From a virus: a stretch of DNA of 21,980 nucleotides. The notes under the pieces were generated by a model. The model saw nothing but the letters and a program-made list of their open reading frames with translations, was not told the origin of the DNA and made no database searches. The stretch is from positions 1 through 21,980 of the IMG/VR virus record IMGVR_UViG_3300047483_000007, one strand, 5' to 3'. Shown here one piece after another: positions 1 through 6,470 of this stretch; positions within the stretch are counted from its first letter, which is position 1; each line of letters starts with the position of its first letter. The position numbers and the translations under genes are program-made.

Positions 1-244
1 CAGAATAATTTGTACCAGTATCGCTATTTATTCTTAAATACATAACGTTATCAGTTGTGCCTCTAGACAAATATCTTAATTGTAAATGTGTATAAGTTCC
101 AGGAATAGAACTAAAGGTAATTGTTCCGCTAGAACCTGTGCCTGTTACAGTAGCAATGGACTCAAATGAAGGTGGCACATAATAAGAGTTGCCTACTAAT
201 AAACTACCACGCTTTAACTTATTGGCAATACTAGTTACTGCCAT
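1..244 (-). CDS. Tail protein with shared N-terminal anchor, partial (3' end beyond window)
   Basis: The ATG at 244-242 opens a frame that stays open to the left edge, so only about 81 N-terminal residues are seen. A GAGG motif lies six bases before the ATG, and the start overlaps the end of the upstream gene (231-602) by 14 bases. The protein begins MAVTSIANKLKRGSLLVGNS and continues into a Thr/Ser/Gly-rich beta-like segment. Its SLLVGNSYYVPP stretch matches SLLVGNNAYNP and SLLAGNSYYTP at the same place in the two glycine-rich adhesins upstream, so I infer a virion-attached tail or receptor-binding protein carrying a common anchor. The segment after the anchor is not glycine-rich, so the distal domain probably differs. 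The full length and the distal domain cannot be seen here. Confidence 0.75.
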   Translation of the reverse strand, partial: MAVTSIANKLKRGSLLVGNSYYVPPSFESIATVTGTGSSGTITFSSIPGTYTHLQLRYLSRGTTDNVMYLRINSDTGTNYS

Positions 245-602
245 CTGTTACCTCATCCCAAGATAGAGTTGCTTCATTCCAAATATAAAACTTGCCATCA
301 GAAGGGTATGGAGTAGGAGGCTGCCATCTAGCATTATCATCTAGTGTCCAAGATGGGTATGGTTGAGGGGCAAAGAAATGGTCAGCAATAGGGTCATAAG
401 TGCTTCCAATACCAGCATAATTCTTGCGGAAGGTTCCATTGTATGAAGTCTGAACCCAACGAGTATCTTCACCAAATAAAGACTTGCAGAAGAGTACGCC
501 TTTAGTTTCTGATTCTACTCCATCAAGTAGCAACTCATCATTGGCTACTACAATAACTTGAGTAACTATATTGTTTTCATCTAGTTGTGCAAAGTGTGCC
601 AT
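231..602 (-). CDS. Small tail-associated protein of a type seen in aquatic phages (123 aa)
   Basis: This 123-residue protein begins MAHFAQLDENNIVTQVIVVA and has internal motifs FCKSLFGEDTRWVQTSYNG, FRKNYAGIGSTYD and PYPSW, with an aromatic C-terminus (FYIWNEATLSWDEV). From memory, this pattern recurs as an unassigned structural or tail-fibre-associated protein in marine cyanophages, pelagiphages and other aquatic phages; its biochemical role is not known to me. There is no signal peptide or membrane segment. AAGGAAAA lies just before the ATG, and the upstream Gly-rich gene ends nine bases away. Being embedded among receptor-binding proteins suggests a tail-fibre accessory or tip protein, but this is inference. 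Family recognition is good; function is uncertain. Confidence 0.8.
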   Translation of the reverse strand: MAHFAQLDENNIVTQVIVVANDELLLDGVESETKGVLFCKSLFGEDTRWVQTSYNGTFRKNYAGIGSTYDPIADHFFAPQPYPSWTLDDNARWQPPTPYPSDGKFYIWNEATLSWDEVTDGSN

Positions 603-611
603 TGATTTTCC

Positions 612-1493
612 TTAGAATGTAATTGAACCTGTGCTTGTAAATGTATAGTAAGTGTATCCACCAGTAACAACTCTTGTAGGTGAGCCTGTTGTTGATGCTG
701 CAGTGATGTTTCCAGCAAGTCTAAATATTACAAGACCTGAACCTCCAGTAGCGCCAGAAGCAGAACCATTAGAGCCACCTGCTCCACCTCCAGTATTTGC
801 TGTACCGTTTTGACCAGCGCCAGAGTTGCTTCCATTACCGCCACCACCAAGTCCGCCGTTTGCTGCTGAACCAGACGTAGAGTATCCACCACCTCCACCA
901 CCTGCATAGTAACCACTAGCGCCAGTTGATGTTGCACTAGCCCAAGTAGACCAAGTATTTAAACCGTCTCCACCTGCACCAGCATTTGATGTAGTTCCAT
1001 TTGTTCCAGCAGTTCCAGCGCCTCCGCCGCCACCATAACCTTCTTTTGATGTTGAAGAAAAAGAAATAGATGTTCCGCCAGTATTTCCATATCCTGTATA
1101 ACCAGTTCCTGATGTTTGAGTTGCAGTTCCACCAGCACTGCCAGCACCGCCATTCCAACCACCACAGCCACCAGACCCGCCAGCGCCACCAACAGTGCTG
1201 TAACGAGAACCACCATAACCACCACCGACAGCAGTTATGCCAGAAACAGTAGAATTATTTCCATTAGTACTTATTGCACCACCAGCACCTACGGTAACAG
1301 TATAAGAAGTTCCAACAATAAGAGCATAAGAAGAACCATAAGCAATACCACCAGCACCTGCGCCACCGCCTTGTGTTTGGCTTCCGCCACCACCTCCAAT
1401 TACTAAAATATCAGTTAATATTGGATTGTATGCGTTGTTACCAACAAGTAAACTACGGCTGAATATACCTGTCTTAAGACTTCTAATTGCCAT
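612..1493 (-). CDS. Glycine-rich tail adhesin, copy 2 (293 aa)
   Basis: The protein has three parts. The N-terminal anchor (about residues 1-30) contains KTGIFSRSLLVGNNAYNP. A long glycine-rich core (about residues 31-255) begins with DILVIGGGGG and holds many GGxG and GGGG runs interspersed with Thr, Ser and Asn. A short C-terminal beta segment reads SGLVIFRLAGN and then TTGSPTR...GGYTYYTFTSTGSITF. The glycine-rich core resembles the 'glycine-rich domain' of phage tail proteins and, in principle, the polyglycine-II sandwich of the T-even/S16-type gp38 adhesin, which binds host surface proteins. It is a paralogue of the gene at 1502-2329. AAGGAA lies just before the ATG. I infer a receptor-binding tail protein; no catalytic residues are evident. 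Confidence 0.75.
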   Translation of the reverse strand: MAIRSLKTGIFSRSLLVGNNAYNPILTDILVIGGGGGSQTQGGGAGAGGIAYGSSYALIVGTSYTVTVGAGGAISTNGNNSTVSGITAVGGGYGGSRYSTVGGAGGSGGCGGWNGGAGSAGGTATQTSGTGYTGYGNTGGTSISFSSTSKEGYGGGGGAGTAGTNGTTSNAGAGGDGLNTWSTWASATSTGASGYYAGGGGGGYSTSGSAANGGLGGGGNGSNSGAGQNGTANTGGGAGGSNGSASGATGGSGLVIFRLAGNITAASTTGSPTRVVTGGYTYYTFTSTGSITF

Positions 1494-1501
1494 TGTATTC
1501 C

Positions 1502-2329
1502 TTAGTAAGTAATAGTGCCTGAACCAGTAAATTTATAAATATGATATGAACCAGATGTAGTATAAGTAGGAGAACCTGTAGTAGATGTTGCTGCTTGCAA
1601 TGCTCTAACAATTACAATACCTGAACCACCAGCAGAGTTTAGGAAATCAGTACTACCATCTCCACCACCTCCACCGCCACCTGTGTTTACAGTACCTGAA
1701 GTTCCTTGTCCTCCAGAACTTCCCGCACCTCCTCCATAAGAAGCGGAACCACCAGAACCAGCGTAGGCTCCACCACCTCCACCGCCAGCATAGTTTGTTG
1801 ATGTGCCAGAAATGCTACTAGTTACACCAATGCCACCAGTACCGCCAGCGCCAGAACCGCCATTGGCTCCAACACCGCCAGCACCGCCTCCGCCACCACC
1901 TCCATAAGTTACAGAGTTACCACCAGCATATCCTTGTCCAGAAGTTCCAGCACCACCTGTGTTATTACCATCACCGCAAGCACCACCACCAGAACCACCA
2001 GGATTACCGTTTCCGCCATAAGCGCCCATACCACCGCCATAACAAGTGAATGAACCTAGTACAGAATTACTTCCATCTCCAGGAGAACCTCCACCTGGCG
2101 CACCAGCGCCAACAGTTACAGTATAAGAAGTTCCAGTAGTTAAGCCAGTTGTGCCAGTTAATAAACCACCAGCACCGCCTCCACCGCCACCGCGGGAACC
2201 ACGACCTAAACCAGAACCTCCACCTGCAACAATCAAGTAATCAACTGATACGGTTGGTGTGTAATAAGAATTACCAGCAAGCAAACTAGAAGGTGAAACA
2301 ACACCTGTCTTGAAACTTGAAATAGACAT
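1502..2329 (-). CDS. Glycine-rich tail adhesin, copy 1 (275 aa)
   Basis: The N-terminal anchor begins MSISSFKTGVVSPSSLLAGN and continues SYYTP. It is followed by VDYLIVAGGGS and a core of some 200 residues dominated by Gly, with uninterrupted runs of up to seven. The C-terminus reads SGIVIVRALQAATSTTGSPT and ends KFTGSGTITY, matching the end of the neighbouring paralogue (612-1493). Start and upstream stop share one base (TAATG), so translation is probably coupled to the gene at 2329-2664. As with its paralogue, the composition suggests a polyglycine-II-like bundle acting as a receptor-binding adhesin. A purely structural spike is the main alternative. The anchors and C-termini align well while the glycine loops differ, as expected for variable receptor-contact loops. 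Confidence 0.75.
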   Translation of the reverse strand: MSISSFKTGVVSPSSLLAGNSYYTPTVSVDYLIVAGGGSGLGRGSRGGGGGGAGGLLTGTTGLTTGTSYTVTVGAGAPGGGSPGDGSNSVLGSFTCYGGGMGAYGGNGNPGGSGGGACGDGNNTGGAGTSGQGYAGGNSVTYGGGGGGGAGGVGANGGSGAGGTGGIGVTSSISGTSTNYAGGGGGGAYAGSGGSASYGGGAGSSGGQGTSGTVNTGGGGGGGDGSTDFLNSAGGSGIVIVRALQAATSTTGSPTYTTSGSYHIYKFTGSGTITY

Positions 2330-2664
2330 TAGGCAGCAGCCTCATCTCCAAACGCTTGGAAAGCAATATTTGCAGTAGAAGCATAAACTTTGATTACGTC
2401 TCCAGTAGCGAGTGTTAGACCTACTGTAATAATTGTGGTATCAGAAGCGCCAACCGTAATATCATATCCAAAGTATTGTTTATTCAAAATGGTTGCTGAT
2501 ACATCAGCAGAAGGTTGAATAATAATACGGAATGTAGCGGCAGTTGATGTGAGGTTTGCTACTGAAATACTAGATACAACCGCTTCCTTTGAGGAGGGAA
2601 CTGTATATAGAGTTGTTACTGTAGTTGCTGATGGGTTTGATTGCCCAAGAACTTTTTTAGACAT
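2329..2664 (-). CDS. Small beta-rich probable virion protein (111 aa)
   Basis: This 111-residue protein begins MSKKVLGQSNPSATTVTTLY and continues with alternating hydrophobic and Thr/Ser strands (VSSISVANL, ATFRIIIQPS, TTIITVGLTLATGD, VIKVYAS), ending GDEAAA. The pattern is that of a compact beta-sandwich, as in small tail or decoration proteins. It has no Cys, signal peptide or transmembrane helix. An AAGGAG ribosome binding site sits a few bases before the ATG, and the gene begins ten bases after the fibre gene ends. I recall similar small ORFs between fibre genes in environmental phages but know no assigned function. Its place between the Ala-rich fibre and the adhesins suggests a tail connector, decoration or fibre-tip protein. 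Confidence 0.7.
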   Translation of the reverse strand: MSKKVLGQSNPSATTVTTLYTVPSSKEAVVSSISVANLTSTAATFRIIIQPSADVSATILNKQYFGYDITVGASDTTIITVGLTLATGDVIKVYASTANIAFQAFGDEAAA

Positions 2665-2673
2665 TATTTCTCC

Positions 2674-4371
2674 TTAAGCGCCCATCAGCATAAATACTGA
2701 CGGTGTTGGGTCGGTTACGATTGTTGACCAAGAAGCAGATGTTCCGTTCGTAGTCAAATACTTTCCTGAGTTTCCAGTCTGGCTTGGTAGTGCATCTACT
2801 GTGTTCCATTGTACACCAGTGCCAGTTGATTGTAGATACTGACCGCTAGTACCTGAAGAAGCACCTGCGGTTAATGTGCCAGTCAAGGTTGCGTTGCTTA
2901 GAGTTAGCGCAGTTACTGTTGATACTGTTGTGCCAGAGGTAAGAGTTGTAGTACCAAGAGTAGGAGCGGTATAGGTTGCTGCAGCCGCTGCCCATTGGAT
3001 TCCATAGGTAGCAGTAGATGCTGCGGTTAGAACATATCCGTCAGTTCCTACGCCTAGTCTTGCTGCTGTGTCTGCTGCAGAGCCTACAATCAAATCACCC
3101 TTAGCATCAATGATGCTTGCCTGGATTGCTGTAGTTACTGCTGCTGCTGCACTGGCTGCAGATACCGCTGCTGAGTTAGCAGAAGTCAAAGCAGATGATG
3201 CTGATGTGCTTGCAGATGATGCAGAAGTCGCTGCACTTGACGCTGAGGTAGCGGCAGATGACGCGCTAGTTGAAGCACTGGATGCTGAGGTAGCCGCTGC
3301 AGATGCTGAGTTAGAAGCAGTGGTTGCATAGCCAGCGATTGCTGCTACTGAGTTGGCTGCAGTAGTTGCAGAGTTTGCTGCGGAGGTAGCAGATGTGGCT
3401 GCAGAAGATGCAGATGTAGCAGCACTTGAGGCGCTAGTAGATGCTGAACTTGCTGAGGTGCTTGCAGCACTAGCAGAGTTAGATGCGCTAGTTGCGCTGG
3501 TCGCTGCAGCACTTGCTGAGTTAGCAGCAGAGGTCGCACTTGCTGCTGCACTTGTAGCAGAAGTTGCTGCGCTAGATGCACTGGTTGCAGCGGATGCTGC
3601 TGAGGTTGCTGCTGCCGTAGCAGAACCTAAAATGCTATCTACGTAATTCTTAGGAGTTGCTGAGGTATCAGACATACCTGCGCTAGATAGACCAGTAATG
3701 ACTGGGCTACCACCAATGATAGGACTGGTCAGGGTCTTATTGGTTAGGGTCTGAGTTGCATCAACAATTACCACTGTGCCCGTTGTATTAGGCAGTGTGA
3801 TTGTATTATCCTGAGTTGGGTCAACTACAGTCAGCGTAGTTTCATATGCGTCAGAAGTTGTACCCTCAAAGACCAATACTGCGCCAGCAGATGCTGTACC
3901 AGTAATGGTTGGGTCAGAGATAGTTGGGGAAGTTAAAGTCTTGTTGGTAAGAGTTTGTGTCTTAGCAGTACCTACTACATCACCCTCACCTGATGAGATG
4001 CCGTGAAGAGTGTGACCTGAGCCACTACCATCATTGTAGTAAGCAGACGCTTCAGCGTGTAGGTTAGCATCACGATAGTCACGACCAATTGCCATATGGC
4101 GAACAACAGCACCCGCTGAGTGGTCTTGAGCAGTTGAACCATCAATAGCACGAGTGATTGTAAAAGTATTGGTAGATACTGCAGTGGCATCTACAATTTC
4201 TTCAATCGCTGTATCTGGGTCAAGAACTAATGTAAATGTTCTTCCTGCTGGGATTGTTACACCACCTAGCAGAGCAGTGCCAGATACAACTGTAAACGAG
4301 GTTGCACCTGAAGTGATTGCTCCAGTCAGTGTTGTCTGCTGTGAGCGGGATGAGTATTGGCGTGTAGTCAT
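2674..4371 (-). CDS. Tail fibre with 23-heptad alanine-rich shaft (565 aa)
   Basis: The domains run in this order. Residues 1-105 form a beta-rich N-terminal module with EEIVDATAVSTNTFTITRAI and DGSTAQDHSAGAVV. Residues about 138-222 carry two copies of the TQTLTNKTLTSP motif common in phage tail fibres. Residues 255-415 form 23 consecutive Ala/Ser/Thr heptads. Residues about 416-565 hold DAKGDLIVGSAADTAARLGV and three 'GxYL...W' modules (DGYVLTAAST, SGQYLQSTGTGVQW, SGKYLTTNGTSASW). This layout fits a trimeric fibre with a small-residue coiled-coil shaft. The C-terminal modules resemble distal fibre segments; no chaperone or lyase triad is seen. AGGAA overlaps the stop of the upstream gene. 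It follows the neck gene and precedes the adhesins, consistent with a tail protein. Confidence 0.85.
   Translation of the reverse strand: MTTRQYSSRSQQTTLTGAITSGATSFTVVSGTALLGGVTIPAGRTFTLVLDPDTAIEEIVDATAVSTNTFTITRAIDGSTAQDHSAGAVVRHMAIGRDYRDANLHAEASAYYNDGSGSGHTLHGISSGEGDVVGTAKTQTLTNKTLTSPTISDPTITGTASAGAVLVFEGTTSDAYETTLTVVDPTQDNTITLPNTTGTVVIVDATQTLTNKTLTSPIIGGSPVITGLSSAGMSDTSATPKNYVDSILGSATAAATSAASAATSASSAATSATSAAASATSAANSASAAATSATSASNSASAASTSASSASTSASSAATSASSAATSATSAANSATTAANSVAAIAGYATTASNSASAAATSASSASTSASSAATSASSAATSASSASTSASSALTSANSAAVSAASAAAAVTTAIQASIIDAKGDLIVGSAADTAARLGVGTDGYVLTAASTATYGIQWAAAAATYTAPTLGTTTLTSGTTVSTVTALTLSNATLTGTLTAGASSGTSGQYLQSTGTGVQWNTVDALPSQTGNSGKYLTTNGTSASWSTIVTDPTPSVFMLMGA
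3127..3609 (-). repeat. 23 tandem 21-base (heptad) repeats in the tail fibre gene
   Basis: Exactly 483 bases encode 23 uninterrupted seven-residue units of the consensus (A/S)-(T/N)-S-A-(S/T)-(S/T/A)-A. Two units in the middle are degenerate (ANSVAAI and AGYATTA) and the last three are looser. The repeat is protein-level; synonymous Ala and Ser codons (GCA/GCT/GCG, TCA/AGT/AGC) vary, so the DNA units are not identical. It is read here as the fibre shaft, not as a non-coding array. Confidence 0.9.
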
Positions 4372-4379
4372 TCAGGTTC

Positions 4380-5300
4380 CTATCGGCTGTAGTGAACTCG
4401 TAGTGGGAATTGACCCTGCTGTGCCTTAATCTCTTCATTGAGACGCTGGACATACAGAGCGTAAAGTTGCTTAGTAGCATTACCAGATGCGTTGTATGGA
4501 CGCTTACCATCAGTCTCGTCAGCCTGTGGGCTTAACTGACCAGCACGTGCTGGGTCAAGGAATGAGAGTAGTCGGTACGCTGCACCTAGAATAATTACAT
4601 CTTTAGATGTTCCAGGTAAACCTGTAGTTGTCTGGAAGTCATCATTGCTATTTGATAAAGTTGTTGGCTGTGTGATGTAGGTAACCTTAACTGTGCGTCC
4701 CGCTGTTACGTAATCACCAATTGTAATTGTCTGAGCACCAGAACCCCAGACTGTTTCATCCGCTAGTGAATCAAAATCCCAACGGCGAATAGGAATCCAT
4801 TCCTGAGATGGTCCAACATCTTGCCACTCAAGACGTAAGATTCGGTCAATGTTCAAATCATTAAATCCATATGTATTGACTGCTGCGTTCCAGGTAAAGG
4901 TTGTATTCTTAATAGCCATCAACTGAGTTCCAACAGCACCAATTGTATCATTGATTGCACGCTTAACTGAGTAGCGTGGGAAGATTGGAGATACGGTTAC
5001 CTTAACGTCAATTGCGTGAGTTGCCGCTGTAGTACCCAAGTATCCGCGACCATAAGGAGCAATAGTTGCTGTGTTAGCAACGCGGTCAAATGAATCAACC
5101 CAGATTAGTTCCTCATCAATTTCAATAACACCCTTACCAATATCCTGAGTAGAACCAAGACTTAAGATGGTAGGGCTAGATGATGGAGATGTGGTTGTGG
5201 TTACAGCCTGAGTTAGATATGTTGAACGCTCTTGCTGGAATGTATAACCTGAGAGATTGATGAGAACTTCATCAATAAGATTTGTAAGAGTAGTGGTCAC
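4380..5300 (-). CDS. Neck / head-tail adaptor-like structural protein (306 aa)
   Basis: The start is GTG at 5300-5298 in a GTGA overlap with the stop of the upstream gene. The N-terminus (MTTTLTNLIDEVLINLSGYT) is helical, as in head-tail connector proteins. Residues about 35-103 form an inserted beta domain with IEIDEELIWVD and APYGRGYLGTTAATHA. After that come SPIFPRYSVKRAINDTIGAV, DRILRLEW and WIPIRRWDFD, and a helical C-terminus (ILGAAYRLLSFLDPARAGQL ... LYALYVQRLNEEIKAQ). Alternating helical termini around beta segments, and the place between capsid and fibre genes, fit a neck or tail adaptor (gp4/gp6-type or podovirus tail tube role). I cannot name the family exactly. The inserted beta domain resembles the N-terminal module of the fibre encoded next. 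Confidence 0.65.
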   Translation of the reverse strand: MTTTLTNLIDEVLINLSGYTFQQERSTYLTQAVTTTTSPSSSPTILSLGSTQDIGKGVIEIDEELIWVDSFDRVANTATIAPYGRGYLGTTAATHAIDVKVTVSPIFPRYSVKRAINDTIGAVGTQLMAIKNTTFTWNAAVNTYGFNDLNIDRILRLEWQDVGPSQEWIPIRRWDFDSLADETVWGSGAQTITIGDYVTAGRTVKVTYITQPTTLSNSNDDFQTTTGLPGTSKDVIILGAAYRLLSFLDPARAGQLSPQADETDGKRPYNASGNATKQLYALYVQRLNEEIKAQQGQFPLRVHYSR

Positions 5301-5572
5301 GAAGTGATGCTCCTTAATGCGTCAACTGGTGATAAATCTGTAGTCCCCGCTAGTTCGTTACAAACTGCTCCTAAGCCCTTGTAATCGTCAGGCTGACGTG
5401 TTGGGTCTGCCTTATAGTTAAGAGCACCAAGCAGAGCCTTGCCTGTTGTACCAGCCCATTCATTTGCTGCGCCAGTATCTGCAAGATAAGAGGCTAGACC
5501 TGGATAACTTGCGCCACCATTGGCAAGACGATTTAACTCGTCAGTAAATGTGCTACCTGCTTCACCTGCCAT
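5297..5572 (-). CDS. Conserved-looking 91-aa protein of unknown function
   Basis: The protein begins MAGEAGSTFTDELNRLANGG and contains YPGLASYLADTGAANEWAG, LLGALNYKADP and GLGAVCNELAGTT. It is mostly helical in appearance, has one Cys and lacks a membrane segment or signal peptide. Start and upstream stop share one base (TAATG), and its own stop overlaps the next GTG start by four bases. It is thus locked between the Lys-rich cassette and the neck protein, which suggests co-production with head-completion or tail components. I do not recognise a named family. A small virion or connector role is the likeliest guess. Confidence 0.7.
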   Translation of the reverse strand: MAGEAGSTFTDELNRLANGGASYPGLASYLADTGAANEWAGTTGKALLGALNYKADPTRQPDDYKGLGAVCNELAGTTDLSPVDALRSITS

Positions 5573-5730
5573 TACTTAGCCTTTCTCTTAACTGCTGCAT
5601 TGTCTACTAGATTTGGGTAAGGTCTACCCGCAGCCTTTGCACGCTTCTTAGCAGCAGTCTTCTGCGCTGGAGTAAGTGGTGTAGATTTCTTATTAGGATT
5701 CTTCTTATCCCAGAATGCTTTCTTCTTCAC
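5572..5730 (-). CDS. 52-aa basic protein, GTG start
   Basis: This frame starts at GTG 5730-5728, overlapping the TGA of the upstream gene in GTGA, and ends in TAA at 5574-5572. The product (first residue Met) reads KKKAFWDKKNPNKKSTPLTP and then AQKTAAKKRAKAAGRPYPNL, ending AAVKRKAK. It is rich in Lys and Arg, with almost no acidic residues. The motif 'TPAQKxxAKxxAKxAGRPYPNLVDN' looks constrained rather than random. The frame fits exactly between two coupled neighbours, which is the main reason for calling it. A nucleic-acid-binding role is plausible from charge; no fold is recognised. Confidence 0.7.
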   Translation of the reverse strand: MKKKAFWDKKNPNKKSTPLTPAQKTAAKKRAKAAGRPYPNLVDNAAVKRKAK

Positions 5731-5987
5731 CACTTCACCTTATCTGCCCAGTACGCTGCGCTCATCTTGCCTTTAGCAATGTTTGCCTTATGGCGTGCCT
5801 TAAATGATTTCTGTCTTGCTGTTGGTTGTTTGTCCCCAGTTACACCCTGTTGACCAAAGCGAATAGTCTTAACCTTGTCGCCCTCTTTAGCCACAACAAC
5901 GTGTGACTTAGTTGGGTGCTTAGGTGTGCGCTTTGGCTTGTTGTAACCAGACACTCCTGCTCGCTCTAGTCGTGGGTCTTTTTTCAT
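5727..5987 (-). CDS. 86-aa basic protein, KxxxHPTKSHVVVA type
   Basis: The protein begins MKKDPRLERAGVSGYNKPKR, followed by TPKHPTKSHVVVAKEGDKVK, TIRFGQQGVTGD, and ends ARHKANIAKGKMSAAYWADK plus VKW. From memory, this architecture (HPTKSH, IRFGQQGV, FKARH, AYWA) is shared by small unassigned proteins of aquatic phages; I do not recall a family name with certainty. It is strongly basic, with conserved His, Arg and Trp. Start and upstream stop overlap as ATGA, and the end overlaps the next gene as GTGA. A packaged or nucleic-acid-binding role is possible. Confidence 0.8.
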   Translation of the reverse strand: MKKDPRLERAGVSGYNKPKRTPKHPTKSHVVVAKEGDKVKTIRFGQQGVTGDKQPTARQKSFKARHKANIAKGKMSAAYWADKVKW

Positions 5988-6145
5988 TTCTTTTTCTTCT
6001 TAGCCATTCCTGCTTCGCTTAGTGCGATAGCAACTGCTTGCTTCTTTGACTTTACTACTGGTCCCTTTTTGCCTGAATGAAGTGTGCCAGATTTGAACTC
6101 TTTCATAACTTTGGCAACTTTCTTAGCACCTTTAGTCTTCTTCAT
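5984..6145 (-). CDS. DUF6496-like 53-aa basic protein
   Basis: ATG at 6145-6143 shares one base with the TAA of the upstream gene, and GGAGG lies upstream within that gene's last codons (about 6151-6155). The product begins MKKTKGAKKVAKVMKEFKSG, then TLHSGKKGPVVKSKKQAVAI and ALSEAGMAKKKKK. The core 'VMKEFKSGTLHSG...VKSKKQAVAIALSEAG' matches my memory of the DUF6496 family of very small proteins common in phages and prophages, where the function is unknown. Its tail is poly-Lys. The stop overlaps the next start (ATGA). Confidence 0.8.
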   Translation of the reverse strand: MKKTKGAKKVAKVMKEFKSGTLHSGKKGPVVKSKKQAVAIALSEAGMAKKKKK

Positions 6146-6321
6146 TACATTCCTCCGCGTGACTTGAAGTAATCAAGATACTGTTTGTAGGTCATAGCGC
6201 CTGAGCGATATGCTGCAGACTGCTTAAACTCTTCAAGACTTGGTAATGCTGGTGATGGTTTAGCCTTTGGCTTTGGAGCAGGAGTAACCTTGCCCTTTGG
6301 GTTTGGTCGCATATACGCCAT
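6145..6321 (-). CDS. 58-aa Lys/Pro-rich small protein
   Basis: The frame opens at ATG 6321-6319, one base after the stop of the 48-aa gene, and closes with TAA at 6147-6145 sharing a base with the next ATG. The product begins MAYMRPNPKGKVTPAPKPKA, continues KPSPALPSLEEFKQSAAYRS and ends GAMTYKQYLDYFKSRGGM. It has a Pro/Lys-rich flexible N-terminal half and a helical C-terminal half. A second in-frame ATG at 6312 (MRPNPKG) is an alternative start; neither has a strong ribosome binding site. No known family is recognised. Tight coupling on both sides supports it as a real gene. Confidence 0.7.
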   Translation of the reverse strand: MAYMRPNPKGKVTPAPKPKAKPSPALPSLEEFKQSAAYRSGAMTYKQYLDYFKSRGGM

Positions 6322-6322
6322 C

Positions 6323-6469
6323 TTACTTCTTCTTGCCCATCTTCTTCATAGCCATCTTCTTTACGGCTTTCTTCTTGCCGTATTCCATCATCATTTCTTT
6401 CTTGCCCTCAGACTTTTCGTGCTTCTTCATCATCTTCTTTGATGAATACTTTTCGCCTTTCATAGACAT
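6323..6469 (-). CDS. 48-aa Lys/Met-rich small protein
   Basis: ATG at 6469-6467 follows GGGAG by six bases, and TAA lies at 6325-6323. The product begins MSMKGEKYSSKKMMKKHEKS, continues EGKKEMMMEYGKKKAVKKMA and ends MKKMGKKK. Of 48 residues, 19 are Lys and 10 are Met, a highly skewed composition. Regularly spaced KK and MM pairs suggest an amphipathic or DNA-wrapping helix. Flanking genes are one base away on both sides. No family is recognised; a DNA-condensing or capsid-interior role is a guess from charge alone. Confidence 0.65.
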   Translation of the reverse strand: MSMKGEKYSSKKMMKKHEKSEGKKEMMMEYGKKKAVKKMAMKKMGKKK

Positions 6470-6470
6470 A

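Noticed and set aside
728-1406. Several overlapping frames in the glycine-rich gene on both strands
   Set aside because: Low-complexity shadows of the glycine codons; the anchor and C-terminus support only the 612-1493 frame.
3127-3609. Regular repeats that could look like a CRISPR or satellite array
   Set aside because: The 21-base period keeps reading frame and encodes heptads with synonymous variation; there are no repeat-spacer units.
3068-3646. Two long plus-strand Ala/Asp/Glu-rich frames
   Set aside because: They are antisense reflections of the Ala/Ser heptad repeat in the tail fibre, with no ribosome binding sites and composition set by the repeat.
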